Assembly: GCA_045586785.1 (NCBI GenBank)
Contig: JAZNBA010000060.1
Location: forward strand, 1 to 23,546
From: UMGS1002 sp045586785
Lineage (GTDB): Bacteria > Bacillota > Clostridia > Oscillospirales > CAG-272
Direction: 5' to 3'
DNA length: 23,546 nt
The notes under the pieces were generated by a model, which saw only the letters and a program-made list of their open reading frames with translations, was not told where the DNA came from and did no database searches. The translations under genes and the position numbers were made by a program. Positions within the stretch are counted from its first letter, which is position 1. Each line of letters opens with the position of its first letter. This document shows positions 1-6,514 of the stretch, piece by piece.

Positions 1-60
1 TCCTCGACGGTCCGTAAACGTGGAATTTTATCAAACTCTATGTTTACGGACCGTCGAGGA
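1..60. repeat. Perfect 19-bp inverted repeat, part of a dispersed GC-rich repeat
   Basis: The arms TCCTCGACGGTCCGTAAAC (1-19) and its exact reverse complement (42-60) flank a 22-nt AT-rich spacer. The right arm runs on into CGTCGGTCCCTACG (61-74). Read on the minus strand this becomes GTAGGGACCGACG followed by the arm, an opening like that of the repeat at 21031. This looks like a mobile palindromic repeat (MITE/REP-like) cut by the left window edge. Lying just after the stop of the minus-strand XRE gene, it could also fold as a transcript-end hairpin, but no clear U-tract follows. Confidence 0.75.
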
Positions 61-79
61 CGTCGGTCCCTACGATATA

Positions 80-334
80 TTAAGATGATTGTCCGTTGTC
101 AAAAAGCGCGTCGGTGCTGACACCGAGAATTTTGGCGATCACAAATATTTCTTTGTCGGTTGCCATTCTGACTTGACCTTCAAGCTTTGAATAACTTGTA
201 GGATTTATATCTGCGCCCATTGTCTGCATACGCGCAATGAAATCTTTTTGCTTTATACCTTTGGCAAGACGCAAAGTACGAACATTTTTGCCTATGATGT
301 TGGCAGTTCCGTAGTCGTTTTTCCTTGTTTTCAT
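80..334 (-). CDS. Small XRE-family helix-turn-helix protein (second paralogue)
   Basis: An 84-residue protein that is almost entirely one Cro/C1-type helix-turn-helix domain (about residues 13-78: IGKNVRTLRLAKGIKQKDF, then TSYSKLEGQ as the recognition region and ILGVSTDALF as the closing helix). It should be a cytoplasmic DNA-binding protein. Its ATG overlaps the TGA of the upstream XRE gene by 4 nt (ATGA), indicating translational coupling. It aligns along its whole length with that neighbour (IGxNxRxLRxA, SKLE/AKIE, ending DALF/EDIF), so the pair arose by tandem duplication. There is no effector or dimerisation domain. It may act as an autoregulator or antagonist of its partner; its target is unknown. 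Confidence 0.85.
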   Translation of the reverse strand: MKTRKNDYGTANIIGKNVRTLRLAKGIKQKDFIARMQTMGADINPTSYSKLEGQVRMATDKEIFVIAKILGVSTDALFDNGQSS

Positions 335-567
335 TTGTCAGTTTGGTTAAAAATATCCTCGAAGGACGTTTTTAAAATTTCTTTTATAAGAATAATTTCA
401 TCGGGATAGATATGACGCTGACCACATTCGATTTTTGCAACCGCACTGCGCGTAATATCACATCCGCTCAGTTGCATTTTTGCCGCAAGAACATCCTGTG
501 TCATATTTCGCGCCTCGCGCAATTGGCGAATATTGTTACCGATTCGTTTTTCAATAGTTTGGTTCAT
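331..567 (-). CDS. Small XRE-family helix-turn-helix protein (first paralogue)
   Basis: I chose the ATG at 567 (MNQTIEKRIG), giving 78 residues. The open frame extends upstream to 618, but that would overlap the preceding gene, and the chosen ATG lies one base after that gene's TAA (569-571), a typical coupled start. The protein is a single Cro/C1-type domain: IGNNIRQLREARNMTQDVLA, the recognition helix around ITRSAVAKIE, and a final helix ending EDIF. The preserved MTQ and AKIExGxR pattern resembles phage and plasmid repressors. It is the middle gene of a three-gene leftward cluster of DNA-binding proteins and a paralogue of the next gene. Confidence 0.85.
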   Translation of the reverse strand: MNQTIEKRIGNNIRQLREARNMTQDVLAAKMQLSGCDITRSAVAKIECGQRHIYPDEIILIKEILKTSFEDIFNQTDK

Positions 568-568
568 A

Positions 569-757
569 TTAATTGTTTTCTTCGGGCGGATAAGCGATAA
601 TGCCCTCTGTCGCTTCAAATCTCTTTATTGCCTGACGTATGAGATATAAAATCTCTCCGTTTGCAGATCTCCCTTCGTATTTTGAAATATAGTGAAGCTT
701 GTAATGTAATTCGGGGTCTATTTCAATTCCGATGTGCTTGTTATTTTTGTTTCTCAT
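569..757 (-). CDS. Arc-like ribbon-helix-helix DNA-binding protein
   Basis: A 62-residue protein with an Arc/MetJ-type ribbon-helix-helix pattern. A short strand (HIGIEIDPELHYKLHYIS) is followed by helix A, a turn containing GRSANGEI, and helix B (ILYLIRQAIKRFEA). RSANGEI resembles the RSxNxEI motif of Arc-like proteins, where the turn binds backbone phosphates. Such proteins bind as dimers of dimers to short inverted repeats and often repress their own promoter. It is first in the leftward cluster and faces the divergent gene at 874 across a promoter region with a perfect palindrome at 821-843. A weak GAGG ribosome site lies 5 nt before the ATG. Confidence 0.82.
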   Translation of the reverse strand: MRNKNNKHIGIEIDPELHYKLHYISKYEGRSANGEILYLIRQAIKRFEATEGIIAYPPEENN

Positions 758-782
758 AATAACCTCAAAATAATTTTTATTT

Positions 783-843
783 AAGTATATTTTAAGATTA
801 TTTTGTGGTATAATGTTGGCAGTATACTTGAAATAAGTATACT
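783..843. promoter_or_regulatory. Divergent promoter region with a perfect 23-bp palindromic operator
   Basis: The rightward promoter has an extended -10, TGG-TATAAT (TATAAT at 809-814), with a weak -35 around 786-791. This places the start near 821. Exactly there lies AGTATACTT-GAAAT-AAGTATACT (821-843), a perfect 9+5+9 inverted repeat. A third half-site, AAGTATA, lies at 783-789 and on the minus strand reads TATACTT, a plausible -10 for the leftward gene cluster. A bound repressor could therefore cover both promoters. The Arc-like protein at 569-757 is the likeliest binder, with either XRE protein as alternative; this is inference from position. Confidence 0.7.
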
Positions 844-873
844 AAAATTTCAAACACATTAAGGAGAAACGAT

Positions 874-1152
874 ATGAAACCCACGATAAGAGCATTATGG
901 CGCGGAGAGGTGCCGCGCGAGGGTGAAAGCGCGGAGCTGAAGTGTCAGCTTGACGATATTGTCAAAGAAAAAGAAAGACTTATGAGAATAGTTGCGCTTC
1001 AAGTGGACGACGAGGGATACCGCGCGTTGCTGGATTACGCCGAATTGAATAAAAAATATACCGAGCTTTGTCTTGCCAACGCATATGAGGACGGTTTCTC
1101 CTTGGGTACCAAATTAACGGCAGAAGCGTTTGCACAGCAAAAGAATAATTGA
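874..1152 (+). CDS. Small DUF6809-like protein, function unknown
   Basis: A 92-residue soluble, charged protein without signal peptide or membrane segment. It opens MKPTIRALWRGEVPREGE, the start typical of small Clostridia proteins I associate with DUF6809 (family name from memory, moderately sure). It continues as predicted helices (about 22-50 and 53-75) and a conserved-looking ANAYEDGFSLGTKLTAEAF segment, as in proteins that bundle or bind a partner. The AAGGAG site at 861-866 is 7 nt before the ATG. It is transcribed alone from the operator-containing promoter at 783-843 and ends at a strong terminator. It may be a host or prophage-associated accessory gene controlled by the divergent DNA-binding proteins; no function can be assigned. 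Confidence 0.8.
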   Translation: MKPTIRALWRGEVPREGESAELKCQLDDIVKEKERLMRIVALQVDDEGYRALLDYAELNKKYTELCLANAYEDGFSLGTKLTAEAFAQQKNN

Positions 1153-1160
1153 TATAAATA

Positions 1161-1188
1161 AAAAAGTCCGCAAATTTGCGGACTTTTT
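1161..1188 (+). terminator. Intrinsic terminator after the DUF6809-like gene
   Basis: A perfect 14-bp palindrome, AAAAAGTCCGCAAA directly followed by its reverse complement, ending in a T-run. The A-run on the left makes it able to terminate in both directions. Confidence 0.88.
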
Positions 1189-1228
1189 ACGTATATATTA
1201 TACCACAAAAACGGCAAAAAGTCAAGAC

Positions 1229-1257
1229 TTGTAATTGCCTTCGAAATGGTGTATTAT
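1229..1257 (+). promoter_or_regulatory. Sigma-A-type promoter of the Sel1-repeat gene
   Basis: TTGTAA (1229-1234) and TATTAT (1252-1257) are separated by 17 bp, 38 nt ahead of the ATG at 1296. The overlapping TTATTATA allows a small shift of the -10. Confidence 0.6.
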
Positions 1258-1295
1258 TATACCCACACATAGGAGTAGAACGGGGGAGGACGTGT

Positions 1296-2087
1296 ATGCA
1301 GAAAAAAGAATTTCGGCTGTTTCGAGCCAACGCGCTGTTTTTGAGGGGACATTATCGTGAAGCGTTTGAAGAATATTTTATGGGCGCGGTGGACGAGCGC
1401 GAACCCATCGCGGCGTTTGATCTGGCGTTTATGTACCATCAGGGCTTCGGAGTGCCGCGCAATTATATGATGGCGCGCCGTTATTATGTGGCGGCGTCGG
1501 GACTTGAGGGCGGTGAGGCGCAGTTCAATCTGGCGCTTATGTATCTTCGCGGTCAGGGCGTTGAACCTGACTCGGCGCGGGCGGCTGAGTATATGAAGAC
1601 CTCGGCGGCGCATGAGTGTATAAACGCCCAGCTATATCTTGCCGCGGCGTATACGATGGGATATATGTTTGATCCCGTTGACATCGAGTGCATTTCGCTC
1701 ATCCCTTTTTACCGTGTCATAGAACGCAAGCAACCGCCGCTTTGCCTTTCGGGCAAGGGCGGCGGTTCACAGCTCGAAGATAGGCGGTATGAGGTGCTGG
1801 AAGCGGACGAGCAGTATGCAGTCGAGATGCTGGAGGCGGCGACACGGCACAAGGACACCACGTATATTGATAAGCAGATCGGTGTCGCCAAAATGACACT
1901 TGGGCAGGCATACATAGAGGGCTTCGGCGCCGAGTATGATCCTATGAAGGGATATAAATTGATCGAGGCGGCGGCAATACAGCACAATTCCACCGAGGCG
2001 GCAATGTATTTGCTGCAAAATAAAGACACAGCAAAGATTTACGGTGTCAATGCCCAAAAGGTGATTTATTTGCTTGAAGAAAAATAA
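1296..2087 (+). CDS. Sel1-repeat (TPR-like) protein
   Basis: I place the start at ATG 1296 (MQKKEFRLFR), 5 nt after GGGGGAGGA (1282-1290); the longer open frame from 1176 overlaps the upstream terminator. The 263-residue protein carries Sel1-like helical repeats: residues 38-71 (AAFDLAFMYHQGFGV, then ARRYYVAAS), 73-107 (AQFNLALMYLRGQGV, then AAEYMKTSAA), a weaker one near 108-125, and 195-230 (TLGQAYIEGFGAEYDPMKGY). Such solenoids bind partner proteins; no signal peptide or catalytic domain is seen, so the role is unknown. Residues 146-157 (QPPLCLSGKGGG) interrupt the solenoid and are encoded by a GC-rich hairpin (1732-1767), suggesting an in-frame insertion. Single-gene transcript with its own promoter and terminator. 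Confidence 0.88.
   Translation: MQKKEFRLFRANALFLRGHYREAFEEYFMGAVDEREPIAAFDLAFMYHQGFGVPRNYMMARRYYVAASGLEGGEAQFNLALMYLRGQGVEPDSARAAEYMKTSAAHECINAQLYLAAAYTMGYMFDPVDIECISLIPFYRVIERKQPPLCLSGKGGGSQLEDRRYEVLEADEQYAVEMLEAATRHKDTTYIDKQIGVAKMTLGQAYIEGFGAEYDPMKGYKLIEAAAIQHNSTEAAMYLLQNKDTAKIYGVNAQKVIYLLEEK
1732..1767 (+). repeat. GC-rich inverted repeat inside the Sel1 gene
   Basis: AACCGCCGCTTTGCC (1732-1746) pairs with GGCAAGGGCGGCGGTT (1752-1767), with one bulge and a 5-nt loop. It encodes a low-complexity loop between Sel1 repeats and looks like a short palindromic repeat that inserted in frame. Confidence 0.6.
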
Positions 2088-2098
2088 CTGATAATTAT

Positions 2099-2131
2099 AG
2101 CCGTGTTATTTTGTTAACACGGCTTCTTTTT
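2099..2131 (+). terminator. Intrinsic terminator of the Sel1 gene
   Basis: GCCGTGTTA (2100-2108) and TAACACGGC (2115-2123) form a 9-bp stem with a 6-nt loop, followed by TTCTTTTTAT. Confidence 0.88.
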
Positions 2132-2162
2132 ATAAGGCGTTGAAACAAGGGATTCCGTCAGG

Positions 2163-2307
2163 GCATTCCACGCGAAGCAGGGGAATGCTGAACCATACAC
2201 AGTTGAGCTGTCGATTTAAGCTATTCCAATATGTAAAAGATTTTGAGGTGGGTTCGGGAGGAACTTTTGTAAAAGTTCCTCCCGACGGGGTACGGGGCAG
2301 AGCCCCG
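2163..2307. repeat. Palindromic repeats between the convergent Sel1 and purA genes
   Basis: Three hairpins fill this spacer. GCATTCC/GGAATGC has arms at 2163-2169 and 2182-2188. CGGGAGGAACTTTT and its exact complement (2255-2268, 2271-2284) form a 14-bp stem with a 2-nt loop. CGGGGC-AGA-GCCCCG lies at 2293-2307. The stretch from about 2249 to 2307 matches a dispersed repeat I recognise from Clostridia. The 14-bp stem, read on the minus strand, lies about 35 nt after the purA stop and could end the alaA-purB-purA transcript, although the run of T is short. Confidence 0.7.
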
Positions 2308-2318
2308 AATATATTGAT

Positions 2319-3590
2319 TTACATTTCTATATACTGTTCTCTGTCAGCGCCGACGGAAACATACTTGATGCGGCAGTCGGTAGCCTTTTCGATGTAGCGA
2401 ACGTAGTTTTGTGCTTCAACGGGCAGATCCTCAAAGCGGCGGCAGCCCGAAATATCGCACTTCCAGCCCTTATGATACTCGTAAACAGGCTTTGCGTTTG
2501 CAAGATCGTCGCCGGAGGGGAAGTAGTCAACAAGCTCACCGTTTACGTCGTACTTAACGCATACGGGGATCTCGTCAAGGTAAGACAGAATGTCAAGCTT
2601 GGTCAGTGCGATGCAGTCAGCGCCCTGAACAAGAATACCGTAACGGGAAGCGGGAACATCAAAGCCACCTACACGGCGGGGTCTGCCGGTTGCGGCACCG
2701 TACTCTCCGCCGGCGGCACGAAGCTCCTCACCCTTTTCTCCGAACAGCTCACAGGTGAAGGGGCCCTCACCAACACAGCTGGAGTAAGCCTTCATAATAC
2801 CAACTACCCCGTCAAGCTTCTGGGCGGGAATGCCCGAGCCGATGGGAGCGTAAGCGGCAATGGTGGAGGAAGAAGAGGTGTAGGGGTAAATACCGAAGTC
2901 GATGTCGCGGAGCGCGCCCAGCTGAGCCTCGAACATGATCTTCTTGCCGTTCTTGGATGCTTCTGTCAGATACTGAGTGGTGTCACAGATGTAGTCAGCG
3001 AAGGGCATACCAAACTTCTCAAGCCATGCGTAAATAGCGTCAACGGTGATCTCCTCGTGACCGTAACCCTTGTTAACGGTAAGGTTCTTCCACTCGATAA
3101 TGCCGGGAAGTCTTCTCTTCAGATAATCGGGATGCAACAGGTCGCCCATTCTGAACGCCTTCTTCATGTACTTGTCCGCATAAACGGGAGCGATACCGCG
3201 GCGGGTGGAGCCGAATTTAGCGTCACCCAGACGATCCTCCTCGAGAATGTCGAGCAGCTTGTGGTAAGGCATACAGATCGTAGCGCGGTCGCTTATTTTA
3301 AGATTGTCGGGAGTGATGTTGATGCCTGCCTCGCGAAGTCTTGCAACCTCACCGAACAGATGCTCAACGTCGATAACCATACCGGGACCCATTACGTTTA
3401 CCGTGTTTTCACGGAGAATGCCCGAGGGGAGCAGATTGAGAATGAACTTGCCACGCTCGTTGATAACGGTGTGACCTGCGTTGTTACCGCCCTGATAACG
3501 GATTACAACGTCATAATTTTCGGAGAGCAGGTCGACCATACGGCCCTTGCCTTCGTCTCCCCAGTTGATACCTACGATTGCTGTTAACAT
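2319..3590 (-). CDS. purA: Adenylosuccinate synthetase
   Basis: A 423-residue cytoplasmic enzyme of the usual family length. It joins IMP and aspartate using GTP to give adenylosuccinate, the first committed step to AMP. The N-terminal signature reads NWGDEGKGRMVD, with the catalytic aspartate D12 and catalytic histidine H40 in NNAGHTV (by alignment to the E. coli enzyme). Further family motifs are STRRGIAPVYADK and TGRPRRVGGFD. The ATG at 3590 is preceded by a minus-strand AGGAGG (3601-3606). It lies 22 bp after purB, so the two steps IMP to AMP are co-transcribed, downstream of alaA. The SSSSTIAAYAPIGSGIP segment differs from the commoner SNTTAGG form but keeps the loop. Confidence 0.97.
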   Translation of the reverse strand: MLTAIVGINWGDEGKGRMVDLLSENYDVVIRYQGGNNAGHTVINERGKFILNLLPSGILRENTVNVMGPGMVIDVEHLFGEVARLREAGINITPDNLKISDRATICMPYHKLLDILEEDRLGDAKFGSTRRGIAPVYADKYMKKAFRMGDLLHPDYLKRRLPGIIEWKNLTVNKGYGHEEITVDAIYAWLEKFGMPFADYICDTTQYLTEASKNGKKIMFEAQLGALRDIDFGIYPYTSSSSTIAAYAPIGSGIPAQKLDGVVGIMKAYSSCVGEGPFTCELFGEKGEELRAAGGEYGAATGRPRRVGGFDVPASRYGILVQGADCIALTKLDILSYLDEIPVCVKYDVNGELVDYFPSGDDLANAKPVYEYHKGWKCDISGCRRFEDLPVEAQNYVRYIEKATDCRIKYVSVGADREQYIEM

Positions 3591-3612
3591 TGATTTATAT
3601 CCTCCTAAAATA

Positions 3613-5043
3613 TTAAACCGTGATTTCGATGTTCATGCCAAGGTCTGCGCGGTTGGCATTGAGAACGGGTGATACGCACTCGCGTAAGAATTCGTCGGTC
3701 TGCTCCTTTGCGCGGCCGATAAATACGCTGTTTTTCATTATGTCATCAAGCTCCTCGCGGGTGAGACCAAATTCGGGGTCTGCGAGAATAAGCTCGAGCA
3801 GATCGTTGTCGCCGCCCTCAAGCTTGATGCGCTTTGCGGTCGCCACGGAATGACGGCGAATGGCTTCGTGCAGCTTTTGTCTGTCGCCGCCGCGCTCAAC
3901 GCAGTACATAAGAATATTTTCGGTTGCCATAAACGGCATTTCCTCATCCAGGTGACGCTTCATCATGTTGGGATAAAGCGAGCCGTTGGAGATTATATTG
4001 ATGTAAAGCGACAGAATAGCATCTGTAGCTAAAAATGCCTCGGGAATGGAGATGCGGCGGTTTGCGGAGTCGTCCAGCGTTCTCTCAAACCACTGAGTAG
4101 CCGCGGTGATGGCGGGATTCATAACGTCAACCATGACGTAGCGCGCCAGCGACGCGATGCGCTCGCTTCGCATGGGGTTGCGCTTGTAAGCCATAGCGGA
4201 GGAGCCGACCTGACCGGGCTCAAAGGGTTCGTCGAATTCCTTGAGGTGGGAAAGCAGACGAATGTCGTTGGAGAACTTTGCCGCGCTCTGCGCGATGCCG
4301 CCCAGAACGGAAATTACATTGTAATCCATTTTGCGGGAATATGTCTGTCCCGAAACGTAAACACAGCCCGGGAAATCCATTTTTTGAGCTATGAGACGTT
4401 CAAGCTTCTGAACCTTTTCGTGGTCGCCGTCAAACAGCTTGAAAAAGCTTGCGGCAGTACCCGTAGTACCCTTACAGCCCAGCAGACGCAGCTGACGGAG
4501 CTGGAAGTCAAGCTGCTCAAGGTCGTTGAGCAGGTCTGCGATCCACAGCGTTGCGCGCTTGCCCGCGGTTGTGGGCTGAGCCGCCTGAAAGTGCGTGTAA
4601 GCGAGTGTGGGTGTGTCCTTGTATTTTTGCGCGAAAGCGGCAGTCGCGGCAATGCAGTTTATCAGCTTGCGGCGAATTATCTTCATTGCGTCGCGCATAA
4701 CGATAACGTCCGTGTTGTCGCCTACGTAGCAGGATGTAGCCCCCAGATGAATTATGCCTTTGGCGTTGGGGCAGGCGTCTCCGTACGTGAGAATGTGCGC
4801 CATAACGTCGTGACGTATCTCGGACTCATATTTTTTGGCTTTGTCGTAATCAATGTCGTAAACGTGTGCCTTGAGTTCCTCTATCTGCTCTTCGGTAATG
4901 TCAAGACCGAGCTCGCGCTCAGCCTCGGCAAGTGCCACCCATAGCTTTCTCCAGGTGGAAAATTTAACGTCAGCCGAGAAAATGTGCTTCATTTCCTCGC
5001 TTGCGTATCTGACACAAAGGGGATTTACATAAATATTATTCAT
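3613..5043 (-). CDS. purB: Adenylosuccinate lyase
   Basis: A 476-residue member of the fumarase/aspartase superfamily. It cleaves adenylosuccinate to AMP plus fumarate, and SAICAR to AICAR in purine synthesis. The signature loop SSAMAYKRNPMRSE (281-294) carries the catalytic serine. Substrate-binding histidines fit H78 (EIRHDVMAH) and H151 (YTHFQAAQPTTAGKR). At 476 residues it belongs to the longer, eukaryote-like branch rather than the roughly 430-residue Bacillus type. The start is the only possible one, since an in-frame stop lies just upstream. Its ribosome site is poor (AAGAAAGG about 14 nt before the ATG), so translation may depend on coupling with alaA, whose stop is 22 nt upstream. 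Confidence 0.97.
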   Translation of the reverse strand: MNNIYVNPLCVRYASEEMKHIFSADVKFSTWRKLWVALAEAERELGLDITEEQIEELKAHVYDIDYDKAKKYESEIRHDVMAHILTYGDACPNAKGIIHLGATSCYVGDNTDVIVMRDAMKIIRRKLINCIAATAAFAQKYKDTPTLAYTHFQAAQPTTAGKRATLWIADLLNDLEQLDFQLRQLRLLGCKGTTGTAASFFKLFDGDHEKVQKLERLIAQKMDFPGCVYVSGQTYSRKMDYNVISVLGGIAQSAAKFSNDIRLLSHLKEFDEPFEPGQVGSSAMAYKRNPMRSERIASLARYVMVDVMNPAITAATQWFERTLDDSANRRISIPEAFLATDAILSLYINIISNGSLYPNMMKRHLDEEMPFMATENILMYCVERGGDRQKLHEAIRRHSVATAKRIKLEGGDNDLLELILADPEFGLTREELDDIMKNSVFIGRAKEQTDEFLRECVSPVLNANRADLGMNIEITV

Positions 5044-5065
5044 TCTTTATGACCAAGCCTTTCTT

Positions 5066-6286
5066 TCAACGGTGTCTTTTTTTGGTTTCCAGAAATTTCG
5101 CGATCCTGTCCATAGCAACCTTCAGCTTGGGAAGGTCGGGCAGGAAGACTATGCGGAAGTGATCGGGGTCCTGCCAGTTGAAGCCGGTTCCCGCCGTGAC
5201 CAGCACCTTTTGGTTACGCAAAAGCTCAAAGGCGAATTGCTCATCGTTGTCGATGTTGTAGTAGTTGCGGTCGATCTTGGGGAAGATGTAGAATGCCGCA
5301 TCGGGACGGATTGCGCTAAGTCCCGGTATCTGCTCAATGGCATTGCATATGTACTCGCTCTGTTCGTAAATACGGCCGCCGGGCTGTAGCAGCTCGTCCG
5401 CCGACTGATAGCCGCCGAGCGCCGTCTGAATAATGCTCTGCCCCGGAACATTGGAGCACAGACGCATGGAGGACAGCAGATTGAGTCCTTCAATGTAGCC
5501 CTTGGCGTGGCTCTTGTCGCCTGCCAGACACATCCAACCGCAACGGAAGCCCGCAACGCGGTGGGACTTTGAAAGGCCATTGAAACTGACCGTCAGCAGG
5601 TCAGGAGCAAGCGATGCGATAGCAATGTGCTCCTTGCCGTCCATAACAAGTCTGTCGTATATTTCGTCGGCGAAAATGATAAGACCGAATTCGCGGGCGA
5701 TATCAACAATACCCTGCAGGGTTTCTTTGGAATAAAGCACGCCCGTGGGGTTGTTGGGATTTATGACGACGATACCTTTTGTGTTTTTTGTGATCTTTGC
5801 GCGGATGTCGTCAAGATCGGGATTCCAGTGGTTGGACTCGTCGCAAACGTAGTGAACGGGAGTGCCGCCCGCCAGCGCCACAGAAGCGGTCCACAGCGGA
5901 TAGTCGGGCATGGGGATAAGTATCTCGTCACCGTGGTCCAGCAGACCGTTCATTGACATGGTGATAAGCTCACTGACACCGTTACCCGTGTAGATGTCGT
6001 GAATACCCACATTGGGTATCTTTTTGAGCTGACAGTATTGCATGATGGCTTTGCGTGCCGAGAAAACACCCTTTGAATCAGAATACCCCTCAGCCTGCTT
6101 AAGGTTGTATATCATGTCAACGATAATTTCGTCGGGTGCCATAAGACCGTGGGGCGCAGGGTTGCCGATGTTGAGCTTTATTATATTTATACCGTCGGCC
6201 TCCATACGGGCGGCTTCGTCAAATACCTTGCCGCGTATGTCATAGCAGACGTGTTCAAGCTTTTTTGATTTATCAAAGATTTGCAT
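5066..6286 (-). CDS. alaA: PLP-dependent aminotransferase, AlaA-type alanine transaminase
   Basis: The start is ATG at 6286 (MQIFDKSKKLEHV, 406 residues), 7 nt after AAGGAG (6294-6299); an ATG at 6313 is upstream of the ribosome site. This is a fold-type I class I aminotransferase: NPNNPTG (176-182), FADEIYD (205-211) with the PLP-ring aspartate D207, and the Schiff-base lysine K240 in SFNGLSKSHRVAG. It resembles E. coli AlaA closely from end to end (for example LNIGNPAP, GNGVSELI, PDYPLWTA, DLDDIRAKIT), so pyruvate plus glutamate to alanine is likely. It might also serve as the aromatic aminotransferase missing from the nearby aro operon, but that is speculative. First gene of a leftward operon with purB and purA. 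Confidence 0.92.
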   Translation of the reverse strand: MQIFDKSKKLEHVCYDIRGKVFDEAARMEADGINIIKLNIGNPAPHGLMAPDEIIVDMIYNLKQAEGYSDSKGVFSARKAIMQYCQLKKIPNVGIHDIYTGNGVSELITMSMNGLLDHGDEILIPMPDYPLWTASVALAGGTPVHYVCDESNHWNPDLDDIRAKITKNTKGIVVINPNNPTGVLYSKETLQGIVDIAREFGLIIFADEIYDRLVMDGKEHIAIASLAPDLLTVSFNGLSKSHRVAGFRCGWMCLAGDKSHAKGYIEGLNLLSSMRLCSNVPGQSIIQTALGGYQSADELLQPGGRIYEQSEYICNAIEQIPGLSAIRPDAAFYIFPKIDRNYYNIDNDEQFAFELLRNQKVLVTAGTGFNWQDPDHFRIVFLPDLPKLKVAMDRIAKFLETKKRHR

Positions 6287-6325
6287 ATTGGTACTCCTTA
6301 GTGTTAAATTCAAACACCTTATTAT

Positions 6326-6354
6326 AGTATATCACAAACAAAGCCCAATTGCAA
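6326..6354 (-). promoter_or_regulatory. Promoter of the alaA-purB-purA operon
   Basis: On the minus strand TTGCAA (6349-6354) and TATACT (6326-6331) are separated by exactly 17 bp, about 40 nt upstream of the alaA ATG. The untranslated leader has a small GTGTT/AACAC hairpin (6301-6317). No purine riboswitch or PurR box was recognised. Confidence 0.65.
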
Positions 6355-6409
6355 GAGCTATCTGCGAAAATGCATAGCTGTCATTACAATAATATTTTAT
6401 ATAATTGAA

Positions 6410-6438
6410 TTGACAAACGCGTAATAATGTGCTATTAT
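6410..6438 (+). promoter_or_regulatory. Sigma-A-type promoter of the SPFH-TIR module
   Basis: TTGACA (6410-6415), a 17-bp spacer, and TGC-TATTAT (6433-6438, extended -10). A second TATAAT overlaps at 6439-6444. Upstream is an imperfect hairpin with arms AGCTAT (6356-6361) and ATAGCT (6374-6379). In the leader, ATTTTTA-TG-TAAAAAT has 7-bp arms within 6472-6487. Either could be a regulator site. The promoter is divergent from that of alaA. It looks housekeeping rather than extracytoplasmic-sigma dependent. Confidence 0.7.
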
Positions 6439-6514
6439 TATAATTATACAAAAGGATGAATATCACATATGATTTTTATGTAAAAATACATCCGTTGAAG
6501 AAAGGAGTTCGATT

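Noticed and set aside
331..618. Longer start for the first XRE gene at 618
   Set aside because: It would overlap the RHH gene by 50 bases; the ATG at 567 directly after that gene's stop is the better start.
80..1152. Prophage immunity region
   Set aside because: Small repressors and a palindromic operator fit, but no integrase, attachment site, replication or structural phage gene is nearby.
2409..3587. 392-codon open frame on the plus strand opposite purA
   Set aside because: It mirrors purA, has no recognisable domain or ribosome site, and arises from codon bias on the other strand.
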